This document shows, piece by piece, positions 1 through 7,714 of a stretch of 64,000 bases of DNA (the stretch's first letter is position 1; the number at the start of each line of letters is the position of its first letter). Source of the DNA: Micromonospora sp. MA102 (GTDB lineage Bacteria; Actinomycetota; Actinomycetes; Mycobacteriales; Micromonosporaceae); assembly GCF_025460765.1 (NCBI RefSeq), contig NZ_JAMWEG010000003.1, forward strand, positions 434,001 to 498,000, given 5' to 3'. The translations under genes and the position numbers were made by a program. Under the pieces are notes generated by a model that was not told the DNA's origin, ran no database searches, and saw only the letters and a list, made by a program, of their open reading frames with translations.

Positions 1-374
1 CCGAACTCGGCGGTCTCGGCCTGCACGAGCAGCCGGTTGCGCAGGCCGAGCTGCCGGGAGACCACCAGGATCACCAGCGCCGCGACGGTCAGGATGCCCA
101 GGCCGCCGAGCTGGGTGAGCACCGTGATCATGGCCAGGCCGAAGTTGTTCCAGTAGTTCGGCGTGTCGTTGACGGCGAGCCCGGTCACCGAGACGGCCGA
201 GGTCGAGGTGAACAGCGCCGTGACGAACGGGGTGTAGCGGCTCTCGCTGGTGGCCCAGGGCAGCATCAGCAGGACGGTGCCGAGCAGGATCACCGCCAGG
301 AACCCGAACGGCACCAGCCGTACGGGGTTCCGGAGCAGGCGGCGCACCAGGTCATCTTCCGTCCGGAGATTCAC
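1..374 (-). CDS. TrkH/KtrB-family potassium transporter (N-terminal part, runs off window)
   Basis: Integral-membrane K+ translocating subunit. About 124 N-terminal residues lie in the window. They contain hydrophobic helices around VPFGFLAVILLGTVLLMLPW and ITVLTQLGGLGILTVAALVI. Between them is the first pore loop, TSTSAVSVTGLAVNDT, a recognisable first selectivity-filter segment of the TrkH/KtrB/HKT superfamily (SVTGL here; usually xVTGL). The start is taken as GTG at 374-372, with no clear ribosome-binding site. An in-frame TTG about 30 bases further upstream is possible, and a stop lies beyond it. The rest of the gene, and any TrkA/KtrA partner gene, is outside the window. Family assignment is firm; which subfamily is uncertain. 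Confidence 0.85.
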   Translation of the reverse strand, partial: MNLRTEDDLVRRLLRNPVRLVPFGFLAVILLGTVLLMLPWATSESRYTPFVTALFTSTSAVSVTGLAVNDTPNYWNNFGLAMITVLTQLGGLGILTVAALVILVVSRQLGLRNRLLVQAETAEF

Positions 375-691
375 CGGCAGGTCGGGAACCGACCAACTGG
401 CGACCAACCCGGGCCGGTCTCATGTCCGTACGAACTTGATGACGTGGATGGATCGGACGGACCATGTCACTCTGCCGGCGCCGGCGCGGCGTGCCGATGT
501 CGGTGACCGTGTCCTCGTGGATGCCTGTCGAGCTGATGTCGGAAACGACTCAGGAACGGACGGCTGAGTCAGCCGGCCGGGACGGCCCGGGCCGGCCGGA
601 TCCCTGTTCGCAGCGGGCGGCGACGGCAGGCTGGATCGGGCACGGGTGGACGTGAGTCGTTCACGACATCAGGTCCGTAGCGGCTCGCGAG
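375..691. other. intergenic stretch without a recognisable gene
   Basis: These 317 bases separate the K+ transporter start from the GntR-like gene. Two short open frames cross it on the plus strand (250-567 and 464-655), but their translations are Arg/Thr/Ser-rich with no domain, as expected of chance frames. It presumably carries the transporter's promoter. I could not identify a convincing -35/-10 pair, terminator or repeat. Confidence 0.5.
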
Positions 692-1084
692 TTACCGCCC
701 GGGTCGCTCGGCGACGTAGGTGCCGCGCCCCGGTCGGCCGGTGATCAGCTCACGGCCGTGCAGCAACGACACTGCGCGGGAGGTCATGTTCATGTGGACG
801 CCGTGGGCCTCGGCCAACGCCCGGGTGGCGGGCAGCGTGTCATCCGGATCCAGCTCCCCGACCCTGATCTTCGCGGCGAGTTCGTCGGCGATCCGGCGCT
901 GCCCGCTCCCGGCCGACCATGAAGGCGACTGCCGACCGCGCGGCTGGCGGTGGCGGGGCGCGACACAGTGGCGTCCCGCCCGGTGGTGGCGGCGGCCACC
1001 GGGACCGGGGGACGGATCCACCGTTCCGGGGTGCTTGTAACGGCGGGCCACCCCACCTGGGTTACTTGTGTGTTTCGGCCACAT
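692..1084 (-). CDS. GntR-type winged-helix regulator, possibly degenerate
   Basis: The last ~68 of 130 residues form a GntR-type winged helix: a helix IADELAAKIRVGELDPDDTLP, then the recognition region TRALAEAHGV..NMTSRAVSLLHGR and the wing ITGRPGRGTYV. The first ~60 residues are Arg/Pro/His-rich and do not resemble the usual short N-terminus of this family. No good start with a ribosome-binding site lies near the domain. Either the true start is a minor codon close to the domain, or the 5' end is frameshifted. No effector domain follows, as in the small YtrA-like group. It is divergent from the Liv operon, so control of that operon is plausible but inferred. Confidence 0.5.
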   Translation of the reverse strand: MWPKHTSNPGGVARRYKHPGTVDPSPGPGGRRHHRAGRHCVAPRHRQPRGRQSPSWSAGSGQRRIADELAAKIRVGELDPDDTLPATRALAEAHGVHMNMTSRAVSLLHGRELITGRPGRGTYVAERPGR

Positions 1085-1093
1085 AGCCCGTGC

Positions 1094-1112
1094 GTGACGT
1101 CACTTCTAGCGT
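1094..1112 (+). promoter_or_regulatory. candidate operator/-10 region of the Liv operon
   Basis: A perfect 10-bp palindrome GTGACGTCAC (1094-1103) is followed at once by a TAGCGT hexamer (1107-1112), 44 bases before the ATG of the binding-protein gene. A palindrome abutting a -10 element is typical of a repressor site. The divergent GntR protein is the obvious candidate ligand, but this is inference. No clear -35 was seen. Confidence 0.3.
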
Positions 1113-1156
1113 GAGCCGACAACTGACACTTCCCCCTGTCCCCACCTGGAGTCGCA

Positions 1157-2359
1157 ATGACGATCCGGCACACGCGACGGGTGTTCCTTTCCGCCGCCAC
1201 GGTGATGGCGGCCGCGCTCGCGGCCACGGCCTGTGGCAGCCCGCAGGACACCGCCTCCGGCGGCGGCGACGCCGCACCGGTCAAGGTCGGCCTGGTGTAT
1301 TCCCAGTCCGGGCCGCTGGCCAGCTACGGCAAGCAGTACATCGAGGGCTTCAAGGCCGGCCTCGACTTCGCCACGAAGGGCACCGGCAAGGTCGGCGACC
1401 GGAAGGTCGAGCTGACCGAGGTCGACGACGCGGGCGACCCGGCGAAGGCGGTCTCCGCGGCCAAGGACCTGATCGGCAAGGGCACGAAGATCATCGCCGG
1501 GTCCACCTCGTCCGGCGTGGCCCTCCAGGTCGCCCCGATCGCGGCGCAGAACAAGGTGCTGTTCATCTCCGGTCCGGCCGCCACCGACGCGGTGACCGGC
1601 GCGAACAAGTACACCTTCCGCTCGGGCCGGCAGTCGTACCAGGACGTGGTGACCGCCAAGTCGTTCATCGGCGACGCCGCCGGCAAGAAGGTGGTCGTCT
1701 TCGCCCAGGACGGTGCCTTCGGTGACGCCAACGAGGCCGCCGTCAAGGCCGTCATCGGCGGTGCCGGTGCGACCGTGAGCAGCGTGCGGGCCCCGGCCAG
1801 CGCGACCGAGTTCACCCCGTTCGCCAGCCAGATCAAGGCCGCCAAGCCGGACCTGCTCTTCGTCGCCTGGGCCGGCACCACCGCCCCGGCCATGTGGCAG
1901 ACCCTCGACCAGCAGGGTGTGCTCTCCTCCACGACGGTCGTCACCGGCCTGGACATCCGCGCCTCCTGGCCCACCTTCGGGGCGGCCGGCAGCAAGATCT
2001 CCTTCCTGTCGCACTACTTCGACGGGGCCAGCGACACCGAGGCCGCCAAGGCCGCCAAGGCGAAGATCCCGGGCGGCACGCTCGACCTGTTCCACCCGGA
2101 CGGCTTCGCGGCCGCCCAGATGGTCGTCCGCGCCGTGCAGGAGGGTGGCGACGACGTGGACAAGATGGTCAAGGCGCTGGAAGGCTGGCAGTTCGACGGC
2201 GTCAAGGGCAAGATGACCATCCGCGCCGAGGACCACGCGCTGCTCCAGCCGATGTACCAGGCGAAGCTGTCCGGCAGCGGCACCGCCTTCACGGCGTCCG
2301 CGCAGAAGACCCTGACCGGTGACGAGAGCGCGCCGCCGGTCGCGCAGATGAAGGGCTGA
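1157..2359 (+). CDS. Branched-chain amino-acid-type ABC transporter substrate-binding lipoprotein
   Basis: Exported solute receptor (LivJ/Peripla_BP_6 family), 400 aa. The N-terminus carries a twin-arginine-like motif TRRVFL and a lipobox ending ATAC, with Cys26 as the acylated residue, so it is probably a Tat-exported lipoprotein. The mature part starts with the family's typical KVGLVYSQSGPLASYGKQYIEGFKAGLD and has the two-lobe type I fold pattern throughout. GGAG lies 8 bases before the ATG. It heads a five-gene operon with two ATPases and two permeases, so it supplies substrate to that importer. The substrate cannot be read from sequence: Leu/Ile/Val, amides, urea and aromatic compounds all use this family. 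Confidence 0.93.
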   Translation: MTIRHTRRVFLSAATVMAAALAATACGSPQDTASGGGDAAPVKVGLVYSQSGPLASYGKQYIEGFKAGLDFATKGTGKVGDRKVELTEVDDAGDPAKAVSAAKDLIGKGTKIIAGSTSSGVALQVAPIAAQNKVLFISGPAATDAVTGANKYTFRSGRQSYQDVVTAKSFIGDAAGKKVVVFAQDGAFGDANEAAVKAVIGGAGATVSSVRAPASATEFTPFASQIKAAKPDLLFVAWAGTTAPAMWQTLDQQGVLSSTTVVTGLDIRASWPTFGAAGSKISFLSHYFDGASDTEAAKAAKAKIPGGTLDLFHPDGFAAAQMVVRAVQEGGDDVDKMVKALEGWQFDGVKGKMTIRAEDHALLQPMYQAKLSGSGTAFTASAQKTLTGDESAPPVAQMKG

Positions 2360-2362
2360 CCA

Positions 2363-3106
2363 GTGCTCGCCACCCGCGGTCTGACCTGGCGGATCGGTGA
2401 GGTCGCCATCGTCGACTCCGTCTACCTCGACCTCGCATCCGGGGAGTTCCTCGGCGTGATCGGGCCGAACGGCGCCGGCAAGACCTCCCTGTTCAACCTG
2501 ATCACCGGCCTGCGCCGGCCCACCGAGGGACGGATCCTGCTGGACGGGGCGGACGTCACCGAACTCCCGACGCACCGGCGGGCCCGCCTCGGTCTGGGGC
2601 GTACCTTCCAGGCGTCCTCGGTCTTCGGGTCGCTGACGGTGCGGGAGAACGTCCGGCTCGCCGTACAGGCGCACCGGGGTGGCTCGATGAAGCTGTGGCG
2701 GCGGGCGGCGGCCGACCGGGAGGTGGCCGCCGCCGCCGACGCGGCGCTCGACCGGGTGGGCCTGGCCCACCGGGGTACGGCGCTGGCCGGCACCCTGGCC
2801 CACGGCGAGAAGCGCAAGCTGGAGATCGCCCTGCTGCTCGCCGGTGAGCCCCGGGTGATGCTGCTGGACGAGCCGATGGCCGGGGTGAGCGCCGAGGACG
2901 TGCCCGAGCTGGTCAGCGTGATCAAGTCGCTGACCGGCGACAGCGGCCGGTCGGTGCTCATGGTGGAGCACCACATGGACGTGATCCTGGAACTGGCCGA
3001 CCGGATCGCCGTGATGCACCACGGCGCGCTGCTGGCCTGCGACACCCCGGACACGGTGATGGCGAACGCCACCGTGCAGGAGGCGTACCTGGGGGAGGCG
3101 CTGTGA
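2363..3106 (+). CDS. ABC transporter ATPase, LivG type
   Basis: First nucleotide-binding subunit of the importer, 247 aa, cytoplasmic. Walker A is GPNGAGKT (residues ~34-41), the Q-loop TFQ follows, and Walker B is VMLLDEP. The signature motif reads LAHGE instead of LSGGQ, which is usual for LivG. The C-terminal region with VLMVEHHMDVILELADRI carries the H-loop His. The GTG start is 3 bases after the upstream stop, and the 3' end overlaps the next gene by four bases (GTGA), so translation is probably coupled. Confidence 0.93.
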   Translation: MLATRGLTWRIGEVAIVDSVYLDLASGEFLGVIGPNGAGKTSLFNLITGLRRPTEGRILLDGADVTELPTHRRARLGLGRTFQASSVFGSLTVRENVRLAVQAHRGGSMKLWRRAAADREVAAAADAALDRVGLAHRGTALAGTLAHGEKRKLEIALLLAGEPRVMLLDEPMAGVSAEDVPELVSVIKSLTGDSGRSVLMVEHHMDVILELADRIAVMHHGALLACDTPDTVMANATVQEAYLGEAL

Positions 3107-3831
3107 CCGAACCTGTCCTGAGCGTCGAGAACCTGTCGGTGCGTATCGCCGGGCTGCACATCCTCCAGGGGGTGTCGTTCGAGGTCGCCCCGACCGGGGT
3201 GACCGTGCTGCTCGGCCGCAACGGCGTCGGCAAGACCACCACGCTGCGCGCGATCGTCGGGCTCACCCCGCGCAACGGCGAGGTGCGCGGCACCGTCCGG
3301 ATGGGGGCGCAGAGCCTGCTGGCCCGCCCCACCCACCGGCTGGTCCGCGGCGGGCTCGGCTACGTGCCGGAGGACCGCTGCGTCTTCGCCGGGCTCACCG
3401 TCACGGAGAACCTGCGGCTGGCCGAGCGGCGGGGCACCACCCCGGCGTACGACAAGGTCTACGCCCTCTTCCCCGAGCTGGACCGGCGCGGGCGGCAGCG
3501 GGCCGGCTCGCTCTCCGGCGGGCAGCAGCAGATGCTCGCGATCGGCCGGGTCCTGCTCAACGACAACCGGCTGCTGCTGGTCGACGAGCCGACCAAGGGG
3601 TTGGCGCCGAAGGTGGTGACCGAGGTGGCCGAGGTGCTGGAACGGGTCGCGGAATCCGTGCCGGTGCTGCTGGTCGAGCAGAACCTGGCCGTGGTGCGGC
3701 GGCTGGCGCGCGACGCCGTGGTGCTCTCCGCCGGCCAGGTCGCCTGGACCGGCAACGCGCAGGACCTGCTGCTGGAGACCGCGCTGACGAAGTCGCTGCT
3801 GGGTGTCGGTTCCGGGGAGGTGCACGCGTGA
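3103..3831 (+). CDS. ABC transporter ATPase, LivF type
   Basis: Second nucleotide-binding subunit, 242 aa. Walker A is GRNGVGKT, the signature is LSGGQQQ, Walker B is LLLVDEPTKGL, and the H-loop sits in VLLVEQNLAVVRRLA. LivF proteins characteristically have the sequence Y-V-P-E-(D/N/G)-R (here YVPEDR), which is present. It starts at a GTG overlapping the previous stop and ends overlapping the permease gene (GTGA). It pairs with the LivG-type subunit to power the permease heterodimer. Confidence 0.93.
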   Translation: MTEPVLSVENLSVRIAGLHILQGVSFEVAPTGVTVLLGRNGVGKTTTLRAIVGLTPRNGEVRGTVRMGAQSLLARPTHRLVRGGLGYVPEDRCVFAGLTVTENLRLAERRGTTPAYDKVYALFPELDRRGRQRAGSLSGGQQQMLAIGRVLLNDNRLLLVDEPTKGLAPKVVTEVAEVLERVAESVPVLLVEQNLAVVRRLARDAVVLSAGQVAWTGNAQDLLLETALTKSLLGVGSGEVHA

Positions 3832-4718
3832 GCACGGTGATCCTGTTGACGCTGACCGGGCTGGGCCTGGCGGCGCTCTACTTCCTGGTCGCCTCCGGCC
3901 TCTCCCTGGTCTTCGGCCTGGCCGACGTGCTCAACTTCGCGCACGGCCTCTTTCTGGGCGTCGGGGCGTACGCGACCTGGTGGGCGGCGGGCAACCTGCC
4001 CGGGGCCGGCTCGGACGGCCTCGGGTTCCTGGTGGCCGTCGCGTTCGGCGTGCTCGCCGGATCGGCCGTGGCCGTGCTTGTCGAGCTGGTGCTGATCCGG
4101 CCGCTCTACTCCCGCACCATCGAGCAGGTGCTGGTCACCGTCGGCCTGTCGCTGGCCGGGGTGGCGCTGCTCCAGGCCACGTGGGGCGCCGACGCGCGGC
4201 CGTTCCCGCGCCCCGGCTGGACCCGGGACGTGACCTCGGTGCTGGGCGCCCAGGTGCCGAACGCCGGGCTCCTGCTGATCGTCGCCGCCGCGGTGGTGCT
4301 CGGCGCGCTGCTCGCGTTCCTGCGGTTCACCCGGTACGGCCTGATCATCCGGGCGGGTGTGGAGAACCGAGAGATGGTGACCGCGCTCGGCATCGACGTG
4401 CGCAAGGCGTTCACCCTGGTCTTCGCGATCGGCGGGGCGGCCGCCGCGCTGGCCGGCGCGCTCGGCTCGGTCTACTTCGGCACCGTCTCGCCCGGGCAGG
4501 GCGGCTCACTGCTGATCTTCGCGTTCATCGTGGTGGTGATCGGCGGCATGGGCTCGGTGGTCGGGTCCGCGTACGCGGCGGTCGCGGTGGGGCTGCTGCA
4601 ACAGTTCGTCAACTACTACGGCACGTCCGGGCTGGGTGACCTCTGCGTGGTCGGTCTGCTCGCCGTGGTGCTGCTGCTGCGTCCGCAGGGCCTGGCCGGA
4701 AAGGTGGCTCACGCATGA
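3828..4718 (+). CDS. Branched-chain amino-acid-type ABC permease, LivH type
   Basis: Polytopic inner-membrane subunit, 296 aa, with about eight hydrophobic segments. The N-terminus has the LivH hallmark GLGLAALYFLVASGLSLVFG followed by LNFAHG. The C-terminal half carries the ATPase-docking region RFTRYGLIIRAGVENREMVTALGID and the conserved GGMGSVVGS. The GTG start overlaps the previous gene, and the stop overlaps the next ATG. It forms the translocation path with the LivM-type protein. Confidence 0.92.
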   Translation: MSTVILLTLTGLGLAALYFLVASGLSLVFGLADVLNFAHGLFLGVGAYATWWAAGNLPGAGSDGLGFLVAVAFGVLAGSAVAVLVELVLIRPLYSRTIEQVLVTVGLSLAGVALLQATWGADARPFPRPGWTRDVTSVLGAQVPNAGLLLIVAAAVVLGALLAFLRFTRYGLIIRAGVENREMVTALGIDVRKAFTLVFAIGGAAAALAGALGSVYFGTVSPGQGGSLLIFAFIVVVIGGMGSVVGSAYAAVAVGLLQQFVNYYGTSGLGDLCVVGLLAVVLLLRPQGLAGKVAHA

Positions 4719-5833
4719 CCGAGGTCAAGAGCGCCGAGGTGGCGGCGCCGCCCGCCGCGGTGCCCGACGAGTTGACCCCCGGCCACGCCCGCTGGCACGG
4801 CCTGCGCCCGTACGCGCCGCTGGTCGCCCTCGTGGTGGCGGCGATCCTGCCGTACTCCACGGTGAACCTGCCGGGCATCTTCGAGGGGCCGCTGAACTCG
4901 CCGGGCACCCTGCAACTGCTCGCCATCTGCCTGGTCTTCGGCGGCCTGGCGGCCGGCTACGACCTGCTGTTCGGGCGGACCGGCATGCTCTCCTTCGGGC
5001 ACGCCCTCTACTTCGCCGCCGGCGTCTACGGCACCGACGTGCTGGTGACCCGGGCCGGTCTGCCGCTCTGGCAGGCCGCGCTGCTGACCGTCACCGGCGG
5101 GACGATCCTCGCCGCGCTGCTCGGCGCGGTCGCCCTCCGCACGGTCGGCATCGCGTTCGCCATGGTGACGCTCGCCTTCGCGCAGGTCGGGGCGATCCTG
5201 GTGGCCCGGGACTTCGGCGGCCTCACCGGCGGCGAGGAGGGGCTGCCGCTGGACGTCTCCGGGCTGCCGGCCGCCCTGGTCGGGGTCACCAACACGGTGA
5301 ACCTGTACTGGCTGGCGCTGGCGTACCTGGCTCTGGTGGTCCTCGTGGTGCACCGGGTGAGCGGCTCGCCGACCGGGCGGGTGCTGGCCGGGCTGCGCGA
5401 CGACGAGCGGCGGATCGGGGTGCTCGGGCTCGACCCGTACCGGTTCAAGCTGGTCGCGTTCACCCTGGCCGGCGGCCTGGCCACGGCCGGCGGGGTGGTC
5501 TACTGCCTGATCGTCGGCGGCGCCAGCCCGCACGTCACCTCGTCGGAGCTGACCCTGTCCCTGCTGGTCATGGTGGTGCTCGGCGGTCCCGGCACCCGCT
5601 GGGGCCCGGTCCTCGGCGGCATCCTCTACATGTACCTGGACCACCGCCTCACCGCCTTCGGCACCAGCGACGCGGTGAACAGCCTCCCGGCGTTCCTGAG
5701 CCATCCGCTGAGCCAGCCGCTGTTCGTCCTGGGCACGGTGTTCATCCTGGCGGTGTACTTCTTCCCCGGCGGCCTGGCCAGCCTCCGCACCCGCCTGCAA
5801 CCCCTCCTGACGGCCCTGTCCCGCCGCCGCTGA
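4715..5833 (+). CDS. Branched-chain amino-acid-type ABC permease, LivM type
   Basis: Second permease subunit, 372 aa, with multiple membrane helices. It has the LivM features LVFGGLAAGYDLLFGRTGMLSFGHALYF near the N-terminus and the cytoplasmic docking loop SPTGRVLAGLRDDERRIGVLGLD. The order binding protein, G, F, H, M is complete, so the importer is self-contained. It is the last gene of the operon. The long hairpin at 5861-5923 follows 27 bases after the stop and could serve as terminator. Confidence 0.92.
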   Translation: MTEVKSAEVAAPPAAVPDELTPGHARWHGLRPYAPLVALVVAAILPYSTVNLPGIFEGPLNSPGTLQLLAICLVFGGLAAGYDLLFGRTGMLSFGHALYFAAGVYGTDVLVTRAGLPLWQAALLTVTGGTILAALLGAVALRTVGIAFAMVTLAFAQVGAILVARDFGGLTGGEEGLPLDVSGLPAALVGVTNTVNLYWLALAYLALVVLVVHRVSGSPTGRVLAGLRDDERRIGVLGLDPYRFKLVAFTLAGGLATAGGVVYCLIVGGASPHVTSSELTLSLLVMVVLGGPGTRWGPVLGGILYMYLDHRLTAFGTSDAVNSLPAFLSHPLSQPLFVLGTVFILAVYFFPGGLASLRTRLQPLLTALSRRR

Positions 5834-5860
5834 CCCGCCCGCCCCGCCGGGCCCCACCGG

Positions 5861-5923
5861 CGTTGATCATGAAGTTATTGTCACGACACGCCGTGGTCGA
5901 TGGCGATAACTTCATGATCAACG
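5861..5923. repeat. 63-nt palindromic element: 18-bp perfect inverted repeat
   Basis: The arms CGTTGATCATGAAGTTAT (5861-5878) and ATAACTTCATGATCAACG (5906-5923) are exact reverse complements. Pairing continues inward through two G-T wobbles and one bulged A to CGAC/GTCG (5884-5887 with 5896-5899), leaving an 8-nt loop. The element is strikingly AT-rich compared with its surroundings. It has no T-tract, so it is not a standard intrinsic terminator. It looks like a mobile palindromic (REP/MITE-like) element or a bidirectional mRNA stabiliser. No second copy was seen in this window. Confidence 0.75.
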
Positions 5924-5944
5924 GAAGTCGAGCGGGAGGTGGGC

Positions 5945-6694
5945 ATGGCGGAGAGCAGGCTGGCCGTGGTCAGCGGGGGTGGCACCGGGATCGGGGCCGC
6001 CGTCGCGCGAGGGCTCGTTGACGACGGGTACGACATCGTGATCGTCGGGCGGCGCGGGGACGTTCTCGCCGAGGCCGCCGCGCGGATCTCGGAGGAGGCC
6101 GGGCGGGCGGGTGCCGTCACCGCAGTGGCCGCCGACCTGACCGATCCGGCACAGGTCGCGGCGGTGGTCGAGGCGGTCGGGGAGCGGACCGTCGACGCGG
6201 TGGTCAACAACGCCGGCGGTTACCTGGGCGGGCCGACCGACACCCTGGCCGACGTGGCCGGCTGGTGGCGGGCCAACCTGGACGCCAACGTGCTCACCGC
6301 GGTCCTCCTCACCGAGGCGCTGCTGCCCGCCCTCCGCCGGCCCGGTGGCCGGGTGGTGCTGCTCAGTTCCATCGCCGCGCAGCGGGGCGGCGGCGGGCCG
6401 TACTCGGCGGCGAAGGCCGCCCTGCACGGCTGGGCGTACGACCTGGCCGCGCAGCTCGGTCCGGAACAGATCACGGTCAACGTGGTCAGCCCCGGGTACG
6501 TGGCCGAGACCGAGTTCTTCGGCGACCGGATGACCCCGGAGGGGCACGCCAAGCGGGTGGCCGCCACGCTGGTCGGCCGGGCCGGCGTGCCGGACGACAT
6601 CGCGGCGGCTGTCCGCTACCTGGTCGGCCCGTCCGCCGGCTACGTCACCGGCCAGGTGTTCGGCGTGAACGGCGGTTCCGTGCTGGGCCGCTGA
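5945..6694 (+). CDS. SDR-family oxidoreductase
   Basis: Classical short-chain dehydrogenase/reductase, 249 aa, NAD(P)-dependent. The Rossmann motif is VSGGGTGIGAAVA, the structural motif NNAG is present, and the catalytic residues are a Ser in LLSSIAA with Tyr153 and Lys157 in YSAAK, followed by VSPGYV. The ATG at 5945 is preferred over an in-frame GTG at 5939 because GGGAGG (5934-5939) lies at the right distance only from the ATG. The substrate is unknown. It is monocistronic and ends at a strong terminator shared with the convergent lipoprotein gene. Confidence 0.88.
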   Translation: MAESRLAVVSGGGTGIGAAVARGLVDDGYDIVIVGRRGDVLAEAAARISEEAGRAGAVTAVAADLTDPAQVAAVVEAVGERTVDAVVNNAGGYLGGPTDTLADVAGWWRANLDANVLTAVLLTEALLPALRRPGGRVVLLSSIAAQRGGGGPYSAAKAALHGWAYDLAAQLGPEQITVNVVSPGYVAETEFFGDRMTPEGHAKRVAATLVGRAGVPDDIAAAVRYLVGPSAGYVTGQVFGVNGGSVLGR

Positions 6695-6706
6695 CGGATA
6701 CGCGAG

Positions 6707-6742
6707 CAGGGGCGGCGGCCCCCCGTGTGGCCGCCGCCCCTG
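6707..6742. terminator. bidirectional terminator hairpin
   Basis: A perfect 14-bp stem (6707-6720 with 6729-6742) around an 8-nt loop lies between two convergent genes. There is no T-tract, as is common in actinobacteria. Confidence 0.75.
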
Positions 6743-6754
6743 TCCACGTCGCGG

Positions 6755-7573
6755 TCAGCCCTTCAACATCTCGTACGCCGACGCGGGCGCCTTCTGCACC
6801 TGGTCCCCGGCGGGCGCGGTGAGCTTCGGCGCCTTGCCGAAGTCGTAGTACCGGGCGACCAGCTTCGTGGCCTTCTGCTTGCCGACCGCCGGGATGTCCA
6901 GCGTCAGCGTGGTCAGGTTGCCGTCCGGGCCGACCACCGCGGTGAACGGCACCTTCTTCGCCGCCTCACCCAGCGCGGCCACGTCCACCCCGCTGAAGGA
7001 GTTCTGCACATCGACGTTGTCGGCCAGGTCGGCGAAGCCGGTGTACGTCCCGTTGCCCTTGTCCTCGACCGTCTCCGCGGTCCGGATGATCGCCGCGGTG
7101 TTGGCCGGGTCGGCGCCGTCGTAGACCGGGATCTCCGAGGCGTCGTCCAGCTTGGTCCGGTCCAGCGCCATCCAGCGCTTCGGCAGCTTCAGCATGTCGT
7201 GCAGGCCGGCGGCGCCGGTCAGCTTCACCCGCATCCAGACGTCCTCGTCGATGAGCCGGAACGTGATGTTCATGGTGAACTCCGGGTCGTCGTTCTTCTC
7301 CGACATCCCCAGCTCCACGGCGTGCGCGGCCGGGTCCACCACGCCGGTCAGCTTGTCGGCGCCGTCGACCGTGGAGAAGCGGAAGGCCGGATCCTTCTCG
7401 TCCGGCACGGCGGCCAGCAGCGCGGCCTTCGGGTCGGCCGACGGGGACGGGGTCGGGTCGGAACCGGTGCTCGCGCCGGTGCCGCACCCCGCGGCCAGTG
7501 CGGTGGTGGCCAGCACGGCGGTCGCGAGGGCGACCCGCCGGAAGGTGGCGGCGGTGCCGGTACGCTGCGTCAT
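6755..7573 (-). CDS. Probable lipoprotein, LprG/LppX-like
   Basis: 272-aa exported protein. Residues 1-30 form a lipoprotein signal ending LAAGC with Cys30 as the lipidated residue. A Ser/Pro/Thr-rich linker follows. The rest alternates beta strands and resembles the actinobacterial LppX/LprAFG family: MNITFRLIDEDVWMRVKL, then a helix, then VDVAALGEAAKKVPFTAVVGPDGNLTTLTLDIP. That family binds lipids or acylated glycolipids between membrane and cell envelope in mycobacteria. A comparable role here is inference. The start ATG lies at 7573-7571. Confidence 0.75.
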   Translation of the reverse strand: MTQRTGTAATFRRVALATAVLATTALAAGCGTGASTGSDPTPSPSADPKAALLAAVPDEKDPAFRFSTVDGADKLTGVVDPAAHAVELGMSEKNDDPEFTMNITFRLIDEDVWMRVKLTGAAGLHDMLKLPKRWMALDRTKLDDASEIPVYDGADPANTAAIIRTAETVEDKGNGTYTGFADLADNVDVQNSFSGVDVAALGEAAKKVPFTAVVGPDGNLTTLTLDIPAVGKQKATKLVARYYDFGKAPKLTAPAGDQVQKAPASAYEMLKG

Positions 7574-7714
7574 CTCGTTTGACTCACTTTCCCAGGTGGC
7601 TGTTGCACCTGGATCAGATCGGCCGCCACGGCCGTCCCGCTGCCGTTATGCTGCCGTCCGACTGCCGCGGGCCGGCGCGGCGGGGCGACCGGGGGTACAG
7701 GAGCGGAAACTCGC

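Noticed and set aside
1106..3022. 638-aa minus-strand frame opposite the Liv genes
   Set aside because: High-GC shadow: Arg/Gly/His-rich, no domain, and it spans two real genes with clear motifs on the other strand.
5861..5923. Plain rho-independent terminator
   Set aside because: No T-tract, AT-rich arms, and a stem much longer and more AT-rich than the other terminators here. It is treated as a palindromic repeat instead.
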